A DNA stretch of 64,000 nucleotides from Eucalyptus grandis (Eukaryota; Streptophyta; Magnoliopsida; Myrtales; Myrtaceae). The stretch is taken from NCBI RefSeq assembly GCF_016545825.1, contig NC_052613.1, positions 37,769,790 to 37,833,789 on the forward strand, in the 5' to 3' direction. Below are positions 37,935-49,267 of the stretch, one piece after another. Numbering within the stretch: the first letter of the stretch is position 1; every line of letters starts with the position of its first letter. The notes beneath the pieces are model-generated. The model saw nothing but the letters and a program-made list of their open reading frames with translations. It was not told the origin of the DNA and made no database searches. Position numbers and translations under genes: made by a program.

Positions 37935-38215
37935 TCAACATCGCGAGCGAATCTAATGGTGAATTTCTTTATGAACACGATGCGAAAATGCACCATATTT
38001 GCTTATACTGGTTCGGTTGTGGCGAGTAAAACCTCATCGGGCGCAAGGAGGGGCCCCGCTTCAATAAATGGATATGTCTGGACTAATTGCACGAGAGGGA
38101 GGATTTGAACTCGGCACTCAAAGGAGGAGTCGAAGCATCAGTTCTCCACAAACATCGGTTCAGGGACCCCAAGTGAAATCCTAGCCACAAGGCTGCCGAC
38201 GCTAGTGGTTTAGAT
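37935..38215 (-). repeat. Probable tRNA-derived retroposon (SINE-like), reverse orientation
   Basis: In reverse complement there is a B-box match GAGTTCAAATCC (forward 38101-38112) and an A-box-like TAGCGTCGGCAG about 80 bases earlier. The spacing is wider than in a normal tRNA head, so I am less sure than for the SINE at 14.1 kb. A copy is in the second duplication unit, and partial relatives occur at about 21600-21745 and 50300-50460. Confidence 0.5.
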
Positions 38216-40663
38216 GGAGTGATTTGATAGAGGCCAAATTTTCATAGAGAAAATGGAAATGGATCCTCCATTAGCTTAGTTGAATGGAATTGCTTAGGTT
38301 GATTTCAAACGCAAACCCATAGTAATAAAGAAAAATACCAAAAAAAAAAAAAATTATAATCTCATTACATTGGTACAAATTCAGTCATAAACTTTCAATT
38401 TGGCATTCAATCTTAAACATATTTAATTGGTACAAATTCAATCAATCCGATTAATTTAAGTTGGAAATTCGACGTGAGTATTAATTGTCCTACATGATAC
38501 GACCAATATTAATGTGGATATATTTTTATAAATTTTAAATATTTTAAATTTTTCTTTCTTTCTTTTTTCCAAGGCCGACATAGGCCATGAACAAAAAAAG
38601 AAAATAAATATTTTTTAAAAATTTTAAAAATATGTACATCACTGCCAGTCATATTATGTAGGATAGTCGGTATTCAAGTCAGCAGTTTTGACTTAAATTC
38701 GTTGTATGACTTATATTGTCTTATTTTATTTTTATATTTTTCGCAAAATGAAATTAAAGTTCATGTTGGCACCGACAAAAGGGTCTTTAGTTGTCAGGCA
38801 CCATTTTCTTTTTCCCTTTTTTTATAATAATTATATCCATAATAAAGCTTCCTCGTTTTATTTGCTCTGCTCGATCATATTAAAATGTGCTTACAGTTTT
38901 GTCAACCTAACCACAATTCGTCCGCCAGATAAATATTTTATCCCCAAGAGATGGACAAATTGATAATATTAATTAAATGAGAAGGTTTATGGGGGTGGTT
39001 CAAGAAGTGGGTTAGCATGATGACGCGGTTTAGGGTTGTTCAAGAAAGGGGAGCGGGCCTCATGTGCAAAGCATCGAAAGAAGGGTGATTATGGCAGGAC
39101 GTGCCCGGAGTCCAGGGAATCAAACTTTTATAATTCTTGTATTACTTCTCTATCTTCATTGCTCTTGTTGCGCAAATTGTTTATTTATTAAACTTTATTC
39201 TCTCTCCTCCCTCCTCCCTCCTCCCTCCTCACCATGTGCAGTTGCAGGCCCCATGTGCATAACGTCGAAAGAGGGTGATTATGGCAAGACGTGCGAGGGA
39301 TCCAAGGGATCAAACTTTTATAATTCATATGTTACTTTTTTTATTTTCATTGGTCTTTATGCACAAATGATATATTTATTAGTCTCTCTCTCTCTCTCCA
39401 TTTATATTACTCTTCGATTTTCTTTGCTATTTTGTTTATAGTTCATATGTTATTGTTGTCCTTTTGATGCTTTGCACGTGGGGCCTGCAACTGCACATGG
39501 TGAAAAGGGTAGAGAGAGAATGACATCTGATTCCTTCTTCATCTCCTTCGCACAGTTCTTCTTGTTGTCTGGCCTGCATTTCTCGAACCAGCTAAATACA
39601 GGGCGTCAACAGATACTTGTCTATGGAGAAATTATAAAGGTTCTTGCGAGATGCATTCCTAATCTAAATAATGTGCATGATTTTTGGATTAAGTGCACCC
39701 TCCTCACAATAAATTGCTTACGCTTTTCACGTGAAGTGCATGCTTCTCTCATGATAATATACGCTAGTGTTCGCGTCGAGTGCACCTTCCTTGAAACTCA
39801 GGTGCATCCTCCTCAAGGACGAGTAAACCCTCGTAAAGGTCAAGAGTGAGCTCCTTATGGTGTCTGGATGAGAAATGTCTCTTTTGACAAGGAGCATCCT
39901 CCTTAAGCAGTCCATGTTGATGTGGCACCCATGATATTTTTATCTTTCTATCAACATGATTGCGAAATTGTCTAGAAAGCTGGTGTTCGCTTTCTATTGT
40001 TGTCGGAACTAGTTAATCCAAACTAGTGATTGTGTCTAATACGATCATTTACCAAATTGAAACATGATTTTCCCCATTATTTTTACCACTAGTCAAAATC
40101 CAGTATAAGTTTCAAACTAAAATCCCCAACTTAGAGGGTTTGACCCGTCAAAATTGAAGCAGTGGCCATCCATCTCGCCAGCAACCTCGAAAACGGACCT
40201 GGAGCTCCCAAGTATCATCAATGAAACTGGTTGAAAGTTAGCCATCGATGTTCTGCTCTGCCACCGATTTATGCTCTGCTCTAATTCGAGGATAGCCCAA
40301 GATTGAGGGAAATCTGGTCCTCCCGTTCCTCCAACAAATAATGTCTTATTGTACGGCTCTTTAAATGATCAATGAATGATATTACTCTCTAGCAAAATAA
40401 TAAAAAGTATATTTAGACTAAATTGGAATACCATGCGTGTCAAATTTTTCTTAATATGTCGCATATGACCTACTTGTTTAAAGGTCCCTTTGTAGTCTGG
40501 CATATCACTTGGTGTATAAATCTAGTTGATTGTTCTGAAAATCATATATTTTAGTCATCTTTATAAATGGAAAGCGCCAACTATACTCCCATTTTTTCAA
40601 TAGCTTAAGTAGTTTACACTTGAACATATTCATCACATCAACGACATGGTAAAGAGTATAGTA

Positions 40664-41652
40664 GGGATAAGAACAGCAAAAGTGACATAACTTTTATATG
40701 ATGCTTATTTGAGTGCCATAATTTTTTTTTTGTTAACTTAAATGTCACAAATTATAAAATTAGACACTTGAGAGCCATAGGCGATTTGCCTCATTGGAAA
40801 ATCCGACATGAACGCCAGTCGTTCCATGTGATATCACCAGCATTAACATGGACAAATTTAAATTTTTTTTAAATTTTAAAATTTCTTTTGTTTTTTCCTA
40901 TATTGACAAGAGTCACCAGCAAGCCTCAACTACTAAGGCCTCATCTAGATTGGGCAAGGGCTGCCTTGCCCACGGTTGGTGGGGCCACGAAGCGCGTGAG
41001 CGAGGCCACCGTAATCCATCAGCCACAGGCGTGGCTGCCTCACCTATGGTTTGTGGGGGCCACAAAGACCCTTCTTGTAGCCAATGACATTCTCACCCAA
41101 GGCCTTAACTACCACATTGGCCGAAGGCAAGGTGACCCTCGCCTAGACTGGGCGAGAAGCCCTTAAAAAAACTATATAATTAAAAAAAATTAAAAAGTCC
41201 ACATCATAATGCATGTAGGATGATTTGCCAAAATGACACTTAGCCAGAAGCCAAAAAAAAAAAAAACTAAATAATTCAGAAAAAAAAATTTAAAAATCCA
41301 CGTCAAAATGCATGTATGATGATTTGCTAGAAATGACACTAAGTGAGGAGCCAAAAAAAAAAAACTAAATAATTCAGAAAAATTTTAAAAATCCATGTCA
41401 AAATGCATGTATAATGATTTGCCGCAAATAACACTCAGCAAGGAGCCAAAAAAAGAAAATTAAATAATTAAAAAAAATCCACGTTGGAATGCATGTATGA
41501 TGATTTGCTAGAAATGACACTCAAACGATCAATTTTACTCTAATATGGCACCTAAATAAGTGGAAAAAAAATTATAACATTTGAGTGAATATCGTACGAA
41601 AGTTATATGAGTATCATACGGGAGTTACATAACTTCTGTTGTTTATATCCCG
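40664..41652. mobile_element. Mutator-type TIR element (copy in R2)
   Basis: This is the counterpart of the element at 36042-37018, with ends GGGATAAGAACAGC and a right end ending GTTGTTTATATCCCG. The flanking target duplication has decayed (AGTATAGTA versus TGTATAGCC). It was carried here by the tandem duplication, not by a new insertion. Confidence 0.85.
41195..41530. repeat. Tandem repeat block inside the R2 TIR element
   Basis: The same repeat of about 90 bases as at 36575-36905, with core AATGCATGTATGATGATTTG and AGCAAGGAGCC. Confidence 0.85.
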
Positions 41653-42559
41653 TGTATAGCCAGGTCGATCCTCCTTCAAACACAAAATTTAACATGAGAA
41701 AATATATAAGGTTTGCACTTCGATCAAATGCTTTTTCTATTAAACACCAGTTTATTAAGATGACCAAACACACATATAGAAGCTAGGTAGTTTAGGTATT
41801 GAGTTCGGAAAGGTGGCTTAATAATAAGAATATAATTAAAATGTCACCTTTTTTAAAGTTTCGATATCAATTGTTATATCTTCAAAGTCTTTGCCATTTC
41901 TTCAAACGGTAATATTTAATGGGGTAAGATTGAATGTGGTTCACAATGGTGATTTACATCTTTTTTGTTGTTATTTTATTTTTTTGCCAGAAACTTTATT
42001 CCCAAGTGAAGTTACAAAAAAATTAGTAATCTAATAATTCAAATTCTCTATGGGAAAATGCTAATTGAGTTCCTAATTAGATAGTATCTGAGAAACAAAC
42101 TCAACAAATCTCTCTTATAACATGACCACAAAAATATATTTAGATCTAGGAATTTCGTAAAGGTATATATGTACTCATTTGGCCTCTAGATTTGGAAGCA
42201 TGTTCAAGTTATTTTTGGTGTCTTCGTACGGTAATGATGTTGAGGACGCCGAATCTAGGTATGCACCACCCACTAAGCAAGCCGTACATATTGGAGAAGG
42301 AGATTATGGTGTGTGCTCATCAGTTATGATAATGCGAGATTTAGTGATCACTCGCTCTTCATTTTGTTTTGATATGGAGATTTATTCTTCTAGGATGAGA
42401 GCATATTTATCGCAACAGTTTGTGCTTTATCATTCTACTTTACTATTTAGGATTTGATTTGCTTTGTTTTGAACCTCTCAAATATCATATTGAGATCTTG
42501 AATGTAAATGAAACATTCACTTTCGAAAAAATAAAAACTCATCCTAATTTCTTTTTATG

Positions 42560-42840
42560 ATCCAACATCGCTAGTGAATCTAACGGGACGAATTTCTTTA
42601 TGATCACGATGTGAACGCGCACTATATTTGCTTATACTGGTTTGGTTGTGGCGAGTAAAACCTCATCGGGTGGAAGGAGGGGCCCCGCTTCTAGTGCTGG
42701 ATATGTCAAGACTAATTGCGCGAGAGGTAGGATTTGAACTCGGCACTCAAAGGTGGAGTCGGAACATCAGTTCTCCACAAACATCGATTCAGGGATCCCA
42801 AGTGAAATCCTAGCCACTAGGCTGCGACGCTAGTGGTTTA
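42560..42840 (-). repeat. Probable SINE-like repeat (copy in R2)
   Basis: Counterpart of 37935-38215; the B-box match in reverse complement is GAGTTCAAATCC (forward 42730-42741). Confidence 0.5.
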
Positions 42841-43414
42841 GTTGGAACGATTTGATAGAGGCTAGATTTTCATAGAGAAAATGGAAATGGATCCTCTATT
42901 AGCTTAGTTAAATGGAATTGCTTATGTTGATGTCAAACGCAAGCCCACAGTAATCAGGAAAAATAGACGAAAAATATTATAAACCTATTACATTGATGCA
43001 AATTTAATCCTAAAATTTTTAATTTATCAAATTTAATCATAAATATTTTTATATTCGTACTAATTCAGTTCCTCCGATCAATTTAGACTGAAAATTATTG
43101 ACTTGGACATCAATGTCCTACATAACACAACCAACACCGATGCAGATATATTTTTATAACTTTTAAATATTATTTCAACTTCTCTCTCTTTTTTCCTTGG
43201 CCAAAACAAGCCATGGAAAAAAAGAAAAAAATATTTTCTAAAAAAATTATAAGAAAGGTATCAACAGCAGCGCCGAGTCGTGTTATGTAAGATAATTGGT
43301 ATTTATATCAACAGTTTTCAACTTAAATTGATTGGATAACTCATATTATCTCTCTTCTTTTTTTGTGCAAAATGAAATTAAAGTCCATGTCAGCATCAAC
43401 AAAGGGGTCTTTAG

Positions 43415-44615
43415 ATGCCCTCCAAAGATCATGACAATTGCCGCGCGTGTACTCGGCCAAGGGGAAAGCACAAGATCTAATGCACGTCACTGTCAACCTA
43501 AGTGCACCGCCGCCATTCACCGCTGCTGGCATCCCCATATCATCTCCTCCCGCCCTTCCAACGTTACGCTGCTTGCCGTGCATGGCCGCGATCTGCGTTC
43601 CTTCAGAGACAAAATGAAGACAGATCGTACTTCGCGGGAGGACAAATTTTGCTGTTTCGTGAGGAATTGCGTGATGGGGGGACAATGTAATCACGGGGGA
43701 AGGAAGAAGAAGAAGCCATGGTCGAATGATTTCGAGGTCGAACCCAGTCAAAGCTTGAGCGGAAGATTGAAAGAGGGAATCAATTCGATACGCAGTTCTT
43801 GCAATTCTTCCTTGTCTTCACTCGTGTGAGTCCGTCGCTAATCACTTCCGGTGTGGTCACTAAAGTGAATACGGTGTTTGGAAGATTTGGTGGCTGGAGA
43901 GACCTCGCAGGCCGGGCCATGAGTTCGGGCTTCAAGCTCCAGCGGCCGTGGCGCAAGCTTGATGAGAAGAGGGAGACATACAGAACGATATGAAGAGAGG
44001 AGAGAGAGAGGAGGCTGTGGTTGTGGGTGAAAGAAAGGTGGTATATTTGAACATTCTAATCGGCTGAAAATTAGAGGGAATTGAATGACCTTCAACATTC
44101 AAATAAGCACCCGAAAAATCATACGTTCGTTATGCCCAGGTAAAACAACACAATTTGCACACGCGCTCAAGAATTCGTACAAAGACCGCTCTTTCAGAGA
44201 CTATTCACAGAAAGATTATGTCTCTGGAAACAATGTTCAAGTGCACAAAATCTTAAGCTTATTGGAGCAAAACAATAATATTTGGGGAGGAGGAGAAGTC
44301 ATACGATGAATACGAAGTTCGTTGTTTTTGCAAAATTGATTTAAGTAGTCGTACTTAAATGAAATCATGAGTAGAAGTACGATGATCTGTTAAAGTGATT
44401 AGCTGGTCGGATTGATAGTTAAGCTATCGCAGAGAAGAAAAATGTGCGCTTTGATGCATATATTTAGTATAAAGGTTCAGTTTTAATTTTTTTCTTTTGA
44501 ATCATGTACTGATATCAAGCAACCTGGAAATAGTGTGCATCATTTCAGTGTCTGGTATGCAAATATTCACAACACTTCTACTGATAGAATGTGTTAACTT
44601 AGCAGAGTGGCAACT
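43415..44615. repeat. 3' flank of MATH unit C
   Basis: Strings such as GACAAAATGAAGACAGA and TTTGCTGTTTCGTGAGGAA match the flanks of units A and B (17235-17330 and 23755-23890). From 44090 the common MATH 3' flank (TTCAACATTCAAATAAGCAC) begins. The section 43500-43600 is GC-rich, and a 165-codon forward frame (43332-43829) crosses it. I do not accept that as a gene because it has no family signature and runs through duplicated non-coding flank. Confidence 0.65.
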
Positions 44616-44745
44616 TCACAGCGCATTCACCACGCTCAGGACGGTGACCTCTGCATTGACCATGCAAGTTTCCCGCACCAAAGTGCCCGTGTTGGGTTTG
44701 AGCAAAAAAAAAAAGTGCCCATGTTGGGATGGTGAAAAGTGGCAT
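44616..44745 (-). pseudogene. MATH/TRAF-like gene, copy C (exon 6 fragment)
   Basis: The fragment corresponds to the last exon of the MATH genes: in reverse complement the end reads as the EVTVL-type C-terminus with the stop at 44616. An inserted poly(A) run and a doubled AAGTGCCCRTGTTGGG stretch disrupt it. Upstream exons are absent; at about 44755 the sequence switches to a copy of the 13.09-13.78 kb segment. Confidence 0.75.
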
Positions 44746-44754
44746 GCGAAATAC

Positions 44755-45465
44755 CTAAATATGTTCTCTTAAGAAAAAATTAGAAACAAAAAGAAATCGA
44801 GAAATAATAAAACTAAAAAAAGATACTACAATTTTTATATAAGAGCTTTTCACGGAAGTGTATCATCAAATTCAGAAAAAAATTGTTTATAAACATGATT
44901 TATATATGAATAATTTCCACCACTCACCTTGGGATTGATCTGATGCTAAGGACATTTCCACTCATTCTATCCAGGGACCGATAGTTGTGTGTTTGATTCC
45001 TACTTTCGGGAACTTAGATTCCATGCGCAGTGAATTTCTATGATAGTTCCTCTTTAGATGGCCAGCTATTACGATTGAACCCATGATTCATAAAAAAGAA
45101 GGAAATTTTTACTAGGGTGACCATATTGAGCTATATTTTATTGTAGACATAATAATGGGAATTCATTTGGAGTTAAATTTTATATATATATATATATAAA
45201 TCGTTATGAATACCCAACTTTAATGTGGATAGTTTGCTTTTGATTAGACTGAGGAGTAATACTCAATTTAATACTTGAGAATCGGTTCAAAATATCAAAT
45301 AATCTCCAAAAATGAAATATAATATCGTGAAAAACATTGTTATTTAATAATAAAGATGCCGGTGGTTCTCAATCATAAGTTGACGAAGACATTCACTTGC
45401 TTGAACATTCCACATCGTCATATTTTAATCATTTGGTAAACATTCTCCGCAACATCAAACGACAA
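44755..45465. repeat. Second copy of the 13.09-13.78 kb segment
   Basis: It aligns with 13090-13780 in direct orientation and is joined on the left to MATH fragment C and on the right to the flank of unit D. A (TA)n run lies at about 45181-45198. Confidence 0.75.
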
Positions 45466-47128
45466 TTTCTAGCCTCACAAAACTCCCATGCTCAAACGCC
45501 CAACCTAAGGCCCCCGCCACCATTCTCCATTGCCAGCAACCATGCCTATCGTCTCAGATCGCCCCTCCAGCATTACACCACTCGCGGTGGCCATGGTGGC
45601 GAGCTTGTATCAGGGTTCTTCTGGAGACAAACCGAGAAATTGTGTATACCTCATGGAAGGATAGATTTTGCTGTTTCATAAGAAATTACATGATGGATAA
45701 ACTATCTCGAGACTAAAATAAATTTGGGCCCATGGGCAAAGCTTGAGAAAAGTGGGAGATAAACAAAATAAAAAGAGAGGGTGCTGCAATTGTGTATGTG
45801 AGAAAGCAAGGGTGTATTTTGGAAAGGAAAATTACGATATTTGTAAACAGATGGACAATGTGCTAAATTAAGGGTGCAAACATGTAATTTTCTTAATAAA
45901 AAAATAGAGGTATATAAATGGGTACTTAGGTGAATATTCATATATGTTTATGTTTTATCGATATTTTCACTTTTTTTTTTTATAAGCAGAAGGGGCCAAT
46001 AAATTATTATTACTTTAGCATTCGAATTGAAGACCCAAATGTGAGAAAATATTCGGCGGACCGTGTCAATTGCTGACGTAGTGTGCGTTTTTATTTATGA
46101 CCAATAATAGATTGACACGTGTTAGATGAGTGGAATAAATATATATATATATTTTTTTTTCTCTGCAGATCGGTCGTCGGCCATGCATGACACCGCCTCC
46201 CCCTCCTTCTGGCCACCGCCTGATCTTCCATCCAACCGCCGCCTGCCCAGCCACTTGAGAATCCGGCGCGGCTGTCTCCGCCGCACAAGCCAGAGGGGGA
46301 CTTGACCAGTCATGGAGTCTCTCTCCCTGGCGTCTCCTTCCGTCTTCCTCCCTCCAAGTTCCCTCCAGCGAGTTCCCTTCCGTGAAGCGCAGCCATGACA
46401 GATCTGGAGCAATGGCAGCGTTCAGGTCTGGAACCGCGGGGCCGTGGCCACGGCCTCGACAGAACTTGAAGCCATGGCCGCAACAGACCTTGCAGTCAGA
46501 TCGGTCGCGGCTATGGCTTCACAGACGAGGCCGGCCCTCGTCAGGACTTGTTCCATCTTTTCTGAAGGCTCAGCCATGATGGCTCGACCGAGATCTGGAG
46601 GAGGAGTTGCTCAGCCATGGCTCGGTTGCGATCTTATGAAGACCGGACTTATGGAGAGTTTGCACAAAGATTATGTCTCTGGAAGCAATAATCTGATGCA
46701 CAAAACCTTAAGCATATTCCAGCAAAATAATAAGTTTTGGGAGAGCAAAAGCAGCGGTTTGATGAATACCAAGTTCATAATAATTTAGCAGGCGAAGAAT
46801 TGATTTACATAGCGGTACTTCAATGATATTATGAGAAGGGTACAACAATATGTTGAAGCAATTAATAGGTCAGACTATAGTTAAGATTTTGGTGATTGAA
46901 TGTATGCTTTGATTCTTATCTTTCGGATCAAGGTCCAATTTCTAATTTCTTCTTTGAAATCATATTGCTAATTGTAAAGCAACGATCGGAGACCCAAAGA
47001 AATGAATGGATGGCCTGAGAGAATCAGGACCCGGAAATAATCTGTATCGTATCAGTGCTGCGCGGGTAAGAAAATATTCACAACAAATACTACGGATTGA
47101 CACTGTGAATCTCAACAGGATGGGGGCT
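45466..47128. repeat. 3' flank of MATH unit D with a GC-rich insertion
   Basis: The part 45470-45980 matches the flank of unit A near 16930-17560, and 46660-47100 matches the common MATH 3' flank. Between them, about 46031-46655, is unrelated DNA. Its section 46165-46640 is GC-rich, and several overlapping frames of up to 114 codons lie in it without a family signature. Confidence 0.7.
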
Positions 47129-47291
47129 TCACAGCGCATTCGCGATGCCGAGGACAGTGACCTCTGCTTCGACCTTGCAAGTGTCCTTCACCAAATAGCC
47201 TCCTGCTCGGAGAACGAAAAATGGCATGCGAAGTGAATCTCGCCCAACCCCGCTCCTGGCCCGAGGCGTTGAACCAGTGCTTAGCTGCATG

Positions 47292-47325
<34 letters not shown>

Positions 47326-49214
47326 CGTTTCCAGTGTCAAAAACAAGAATTCAATCGCTAGTAGCTTGTTCTTTCACAAGAAATGGTTACCATTTCCAAA
47401 GTCGTGCTTTCTTGAAGCTGATCCATGACGCGCAGTGAGAAGCCTGCAAATACTTTAGTACCAGGAGGATATGTGTCTTCGTTGGCAGAAACTAAAAACA
47501 GTGAGACGAAACCTCCGAGTCCGCTTCCCGACCCATCTGGATAGAGCCGTATTTTCCTGAATCAATGACACACACAACATCTGATCCATCAATGTGTTCT
47601 GGTTTTCTAGACTTCACAAAGTTAAAAGAAAAATAGAGTGATTCACTAGCTTAAATGCCCAGTCCCATTCCTTCCTGGAAGGACAGGGGGTACTGAACTT
47701 GGGGAGGATTTTTTTGTGCTGTAATTAAAATTTTGGACCGGGTTTCCTCCATCTCCGGCAGGAAAAACATGCCTCTATTGTGGGGTTACAAATGTTGTAA
47801 TGTCCATGTTTTTAACCTACCAATCAGAAGACTCGTTGGAACAAACTTTATCGGAAAAATATGAATCTACATTAGTGAAAAAAAAGTTCATTGTTATGCA
47901 TGATCAGAATAGCAGCATTTCCCAAGCCAAGTGAGCAGAGGAGATTAACATCCAATTTTTTTAGCCGCATGCCTATGAGAACGTCGAGAGCGATACCATT
48001 TCTGGTTTCCGGCTGTGAATACTTTTGAGTCGTAGAATTCCTTGTCCAATTTCGAGAAGTTGTCGACCTTCCACATGTGCTTCTGGCTGATTGCGTCCTT
48101 TATCATCAACAGGTTTTCTCCTTGGCCGGTGCTCTTTTCCCGTGTAACGGAAACTTCTGCGCCGAACACACAAGTATCATCCACGAGATATCCGTTCTGC
48201 ACATCGTTAAGTGTCTTCAGAGGAATGAATTGGTCAAGGCCACATTCGAGCTTCGTCCTGTGAAAGTGCCATTCCTTTCTCATGGTATCTGCGGGAAGGA
48301 CAAGAATTGAATGAATCAACCAATTCTCGCTGCTTATCTACCATGAACATTCATTGCTTAATTGCTTATACCCATTAAGAGTATACTTAAATGGATACAC
48401 TCAAATGACTCAAAGCATGAAAAGGAAAAAGAGAGTTCCTATTCTCTATTACTTAATTCAATATTTTTTTCCTTTTTTTTTTTTTTTGCGAAATAGGGTA
48501 GCCATCCCAAAAATAAGACGCTTATCTTTAGAGGACCTCATTAACTCAAGATTCATTCTATTGACCATGGATTTATAATTGTATTTAATAACTTGGTATA
48601 AAGGAGATGGTATGTGTTGCTTGATCATGCATGCATTAGGAGAATGCATGTTAACCATGTGGCACAACGATTGAAGAGTATAAGTAGATGAGAAAGTGAT
48701 ACCTTGGATTATCAAGTCGTTGTCTTTGTCCTGGTCACGCAGAAAGAATCTGACTAAAGCATGAACTCCCCAACCTGAGGGGAGTGAGCTTGTTTCTACT
48801 ATTGACAGGTAAAGCGAAACATGCTCTTCCACGTTCTTGCTTTTGTTCCCATTCGGGTAAAGAACCAGCTTCCTTTGAAAATAAGAGAGAAGAAGAATCA
48901 CAGTCCAATAAAGCCGGAAAGATTGGTAAATAAATATGTGGATTGGGAAAAGTGAAGGATCGTTACCATTTGTAGCCTCCAGCTTGGAAGACCCCCGACT
49001 CATACTTGTCCGCGGAGTTCTTTGAGAGAGACGAGTATGATTGTATTTTGACCACATACTGAGCTTCTGACACCGTTTTCTCAACTCCTGCAAATGAAAC
49101 ACAAGGCAAGGAGAAAAGATTGGTCAGTGAAGCACATTTTCATTGCTTCTTTTGTACAAATTACGAGAGAAAGAGTCACGTACCCTGTCGATCATCAGAT
49201 GCGGGATTAGCCAT
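47129..49214 (-). CDS. MATH/TRAF-like domain protein, copy D (only open copy)
   Basis: I read six exons: 49184-49214, 48967-49087, 48703-48872, 47997-48288, 47391-47556 and 47129-47284. All borders are GT-AG, phases agree, and the product is 311 residues. The start MANPASDDRQG lies 47 bases below a TATA-like box. MATH domain 1 spans about residues 18-150 (AQYVVKIQSYSSLSKNS, YESGVFQAGGYKW, YPNGNKSKNVEEHVSLYL, GYLVDDTCVFGAEVSV). MATH domain 2 spans about 165-305 (HMWKVDNFSKLDKEFYDS, KIRLYPDGSGSGLGG, YPPGTKVFAGFSLRVMDQLQ, GYLVKDTCKVEAEVTVLG). MATH domains bind short peptide motifs, and in plants such proteins act as adaptors; the partner is unknown. Relative to A and E, one base is missing at the end of exon 5 and a compensating change occurs in exon 6. 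About 35 residues (roughly 253-288) are therefore read in another frame before the normal C-terminus resumes. It may or may not be functional. Confidence 0.75.
47295..47322. repeat. (GA)n microsatellite in intron 5 of copy D
   Basis: About 14 GA units. Shorter GA runs occur at the matching intron site in copy E (51175-51191). Confidence 0.9.
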
Positions 49215-49260
49215 TTGCAAAGTAAGGAGACCGATGAGAGGATCCGTGAAATTTATTGGC

Positions 49261-49267
49261 TTATATA
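49261..49267 (-). promoter_or_regulatory. TATA-like box of MATH copy D
   Basis: Reverse complement TATATAA, followed by GCC, 47 bases upstream of the ATG. The same motif is kept upstream of copy E (about 53520-53526), but the corresponding stretch is deleted upstream of copy A. Confidence 0.5.

Larger units (their letters stand above)
34071..38797 (+). repeat. 4.7-kb direct tandem duplication, first copy (R1)
   Basis: R1 begins at GCACCATTTTCTTTTTCCC and runs to the junction at 38797, where the same string starts the second copy. The offset is 4727 bases at the left edge. Order and orientation of all sub-features are kept: a CATGTGCA-rich part, a CT microsatellite, a GTGCACC-rich part, the TIR element, its internal repeats and a reverse-oriented tRNA-like repeat. 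No coding region is supported. Confidence 0.93.
38798..43414 (+). repeat. 4.7-kb direct tandem duplication, second copy (R2)
   Basis: R2 follows R1 without a gap and ends at AAAGGGGTCTTTAG (43401-43414), matching 38780-38790 of R1. It differs by many substitutions and small indels, so the duplication is not very recent. R2 lacks part of the doubled CATGTGCAGTTGCAG section of R1 and has a shorter CT run. No coding region is supported. Confidence 0.93.

Noticed and set aside
34071..43414. Two LTRs of a large retrotransposon
   Set aside because: The copies abut directly with no internal region, lack TG...CA ends and a primer-binding site, and are too long and too complex for LTRs.
43332..43829. 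Forward 165-codon frame as a gene
   Set aside because: It starts in the 4.7-kb duplication and runs into duplicated MATH flank. Parallel stretches at 17.2 and 23.8 kb are not open in the same way.
46122..46788. Overlapping GC-rich frames as a gene
   Set aside because: Both strands are open because of high GC, with no conserved domain; better treated as an insertion of unknown origin.
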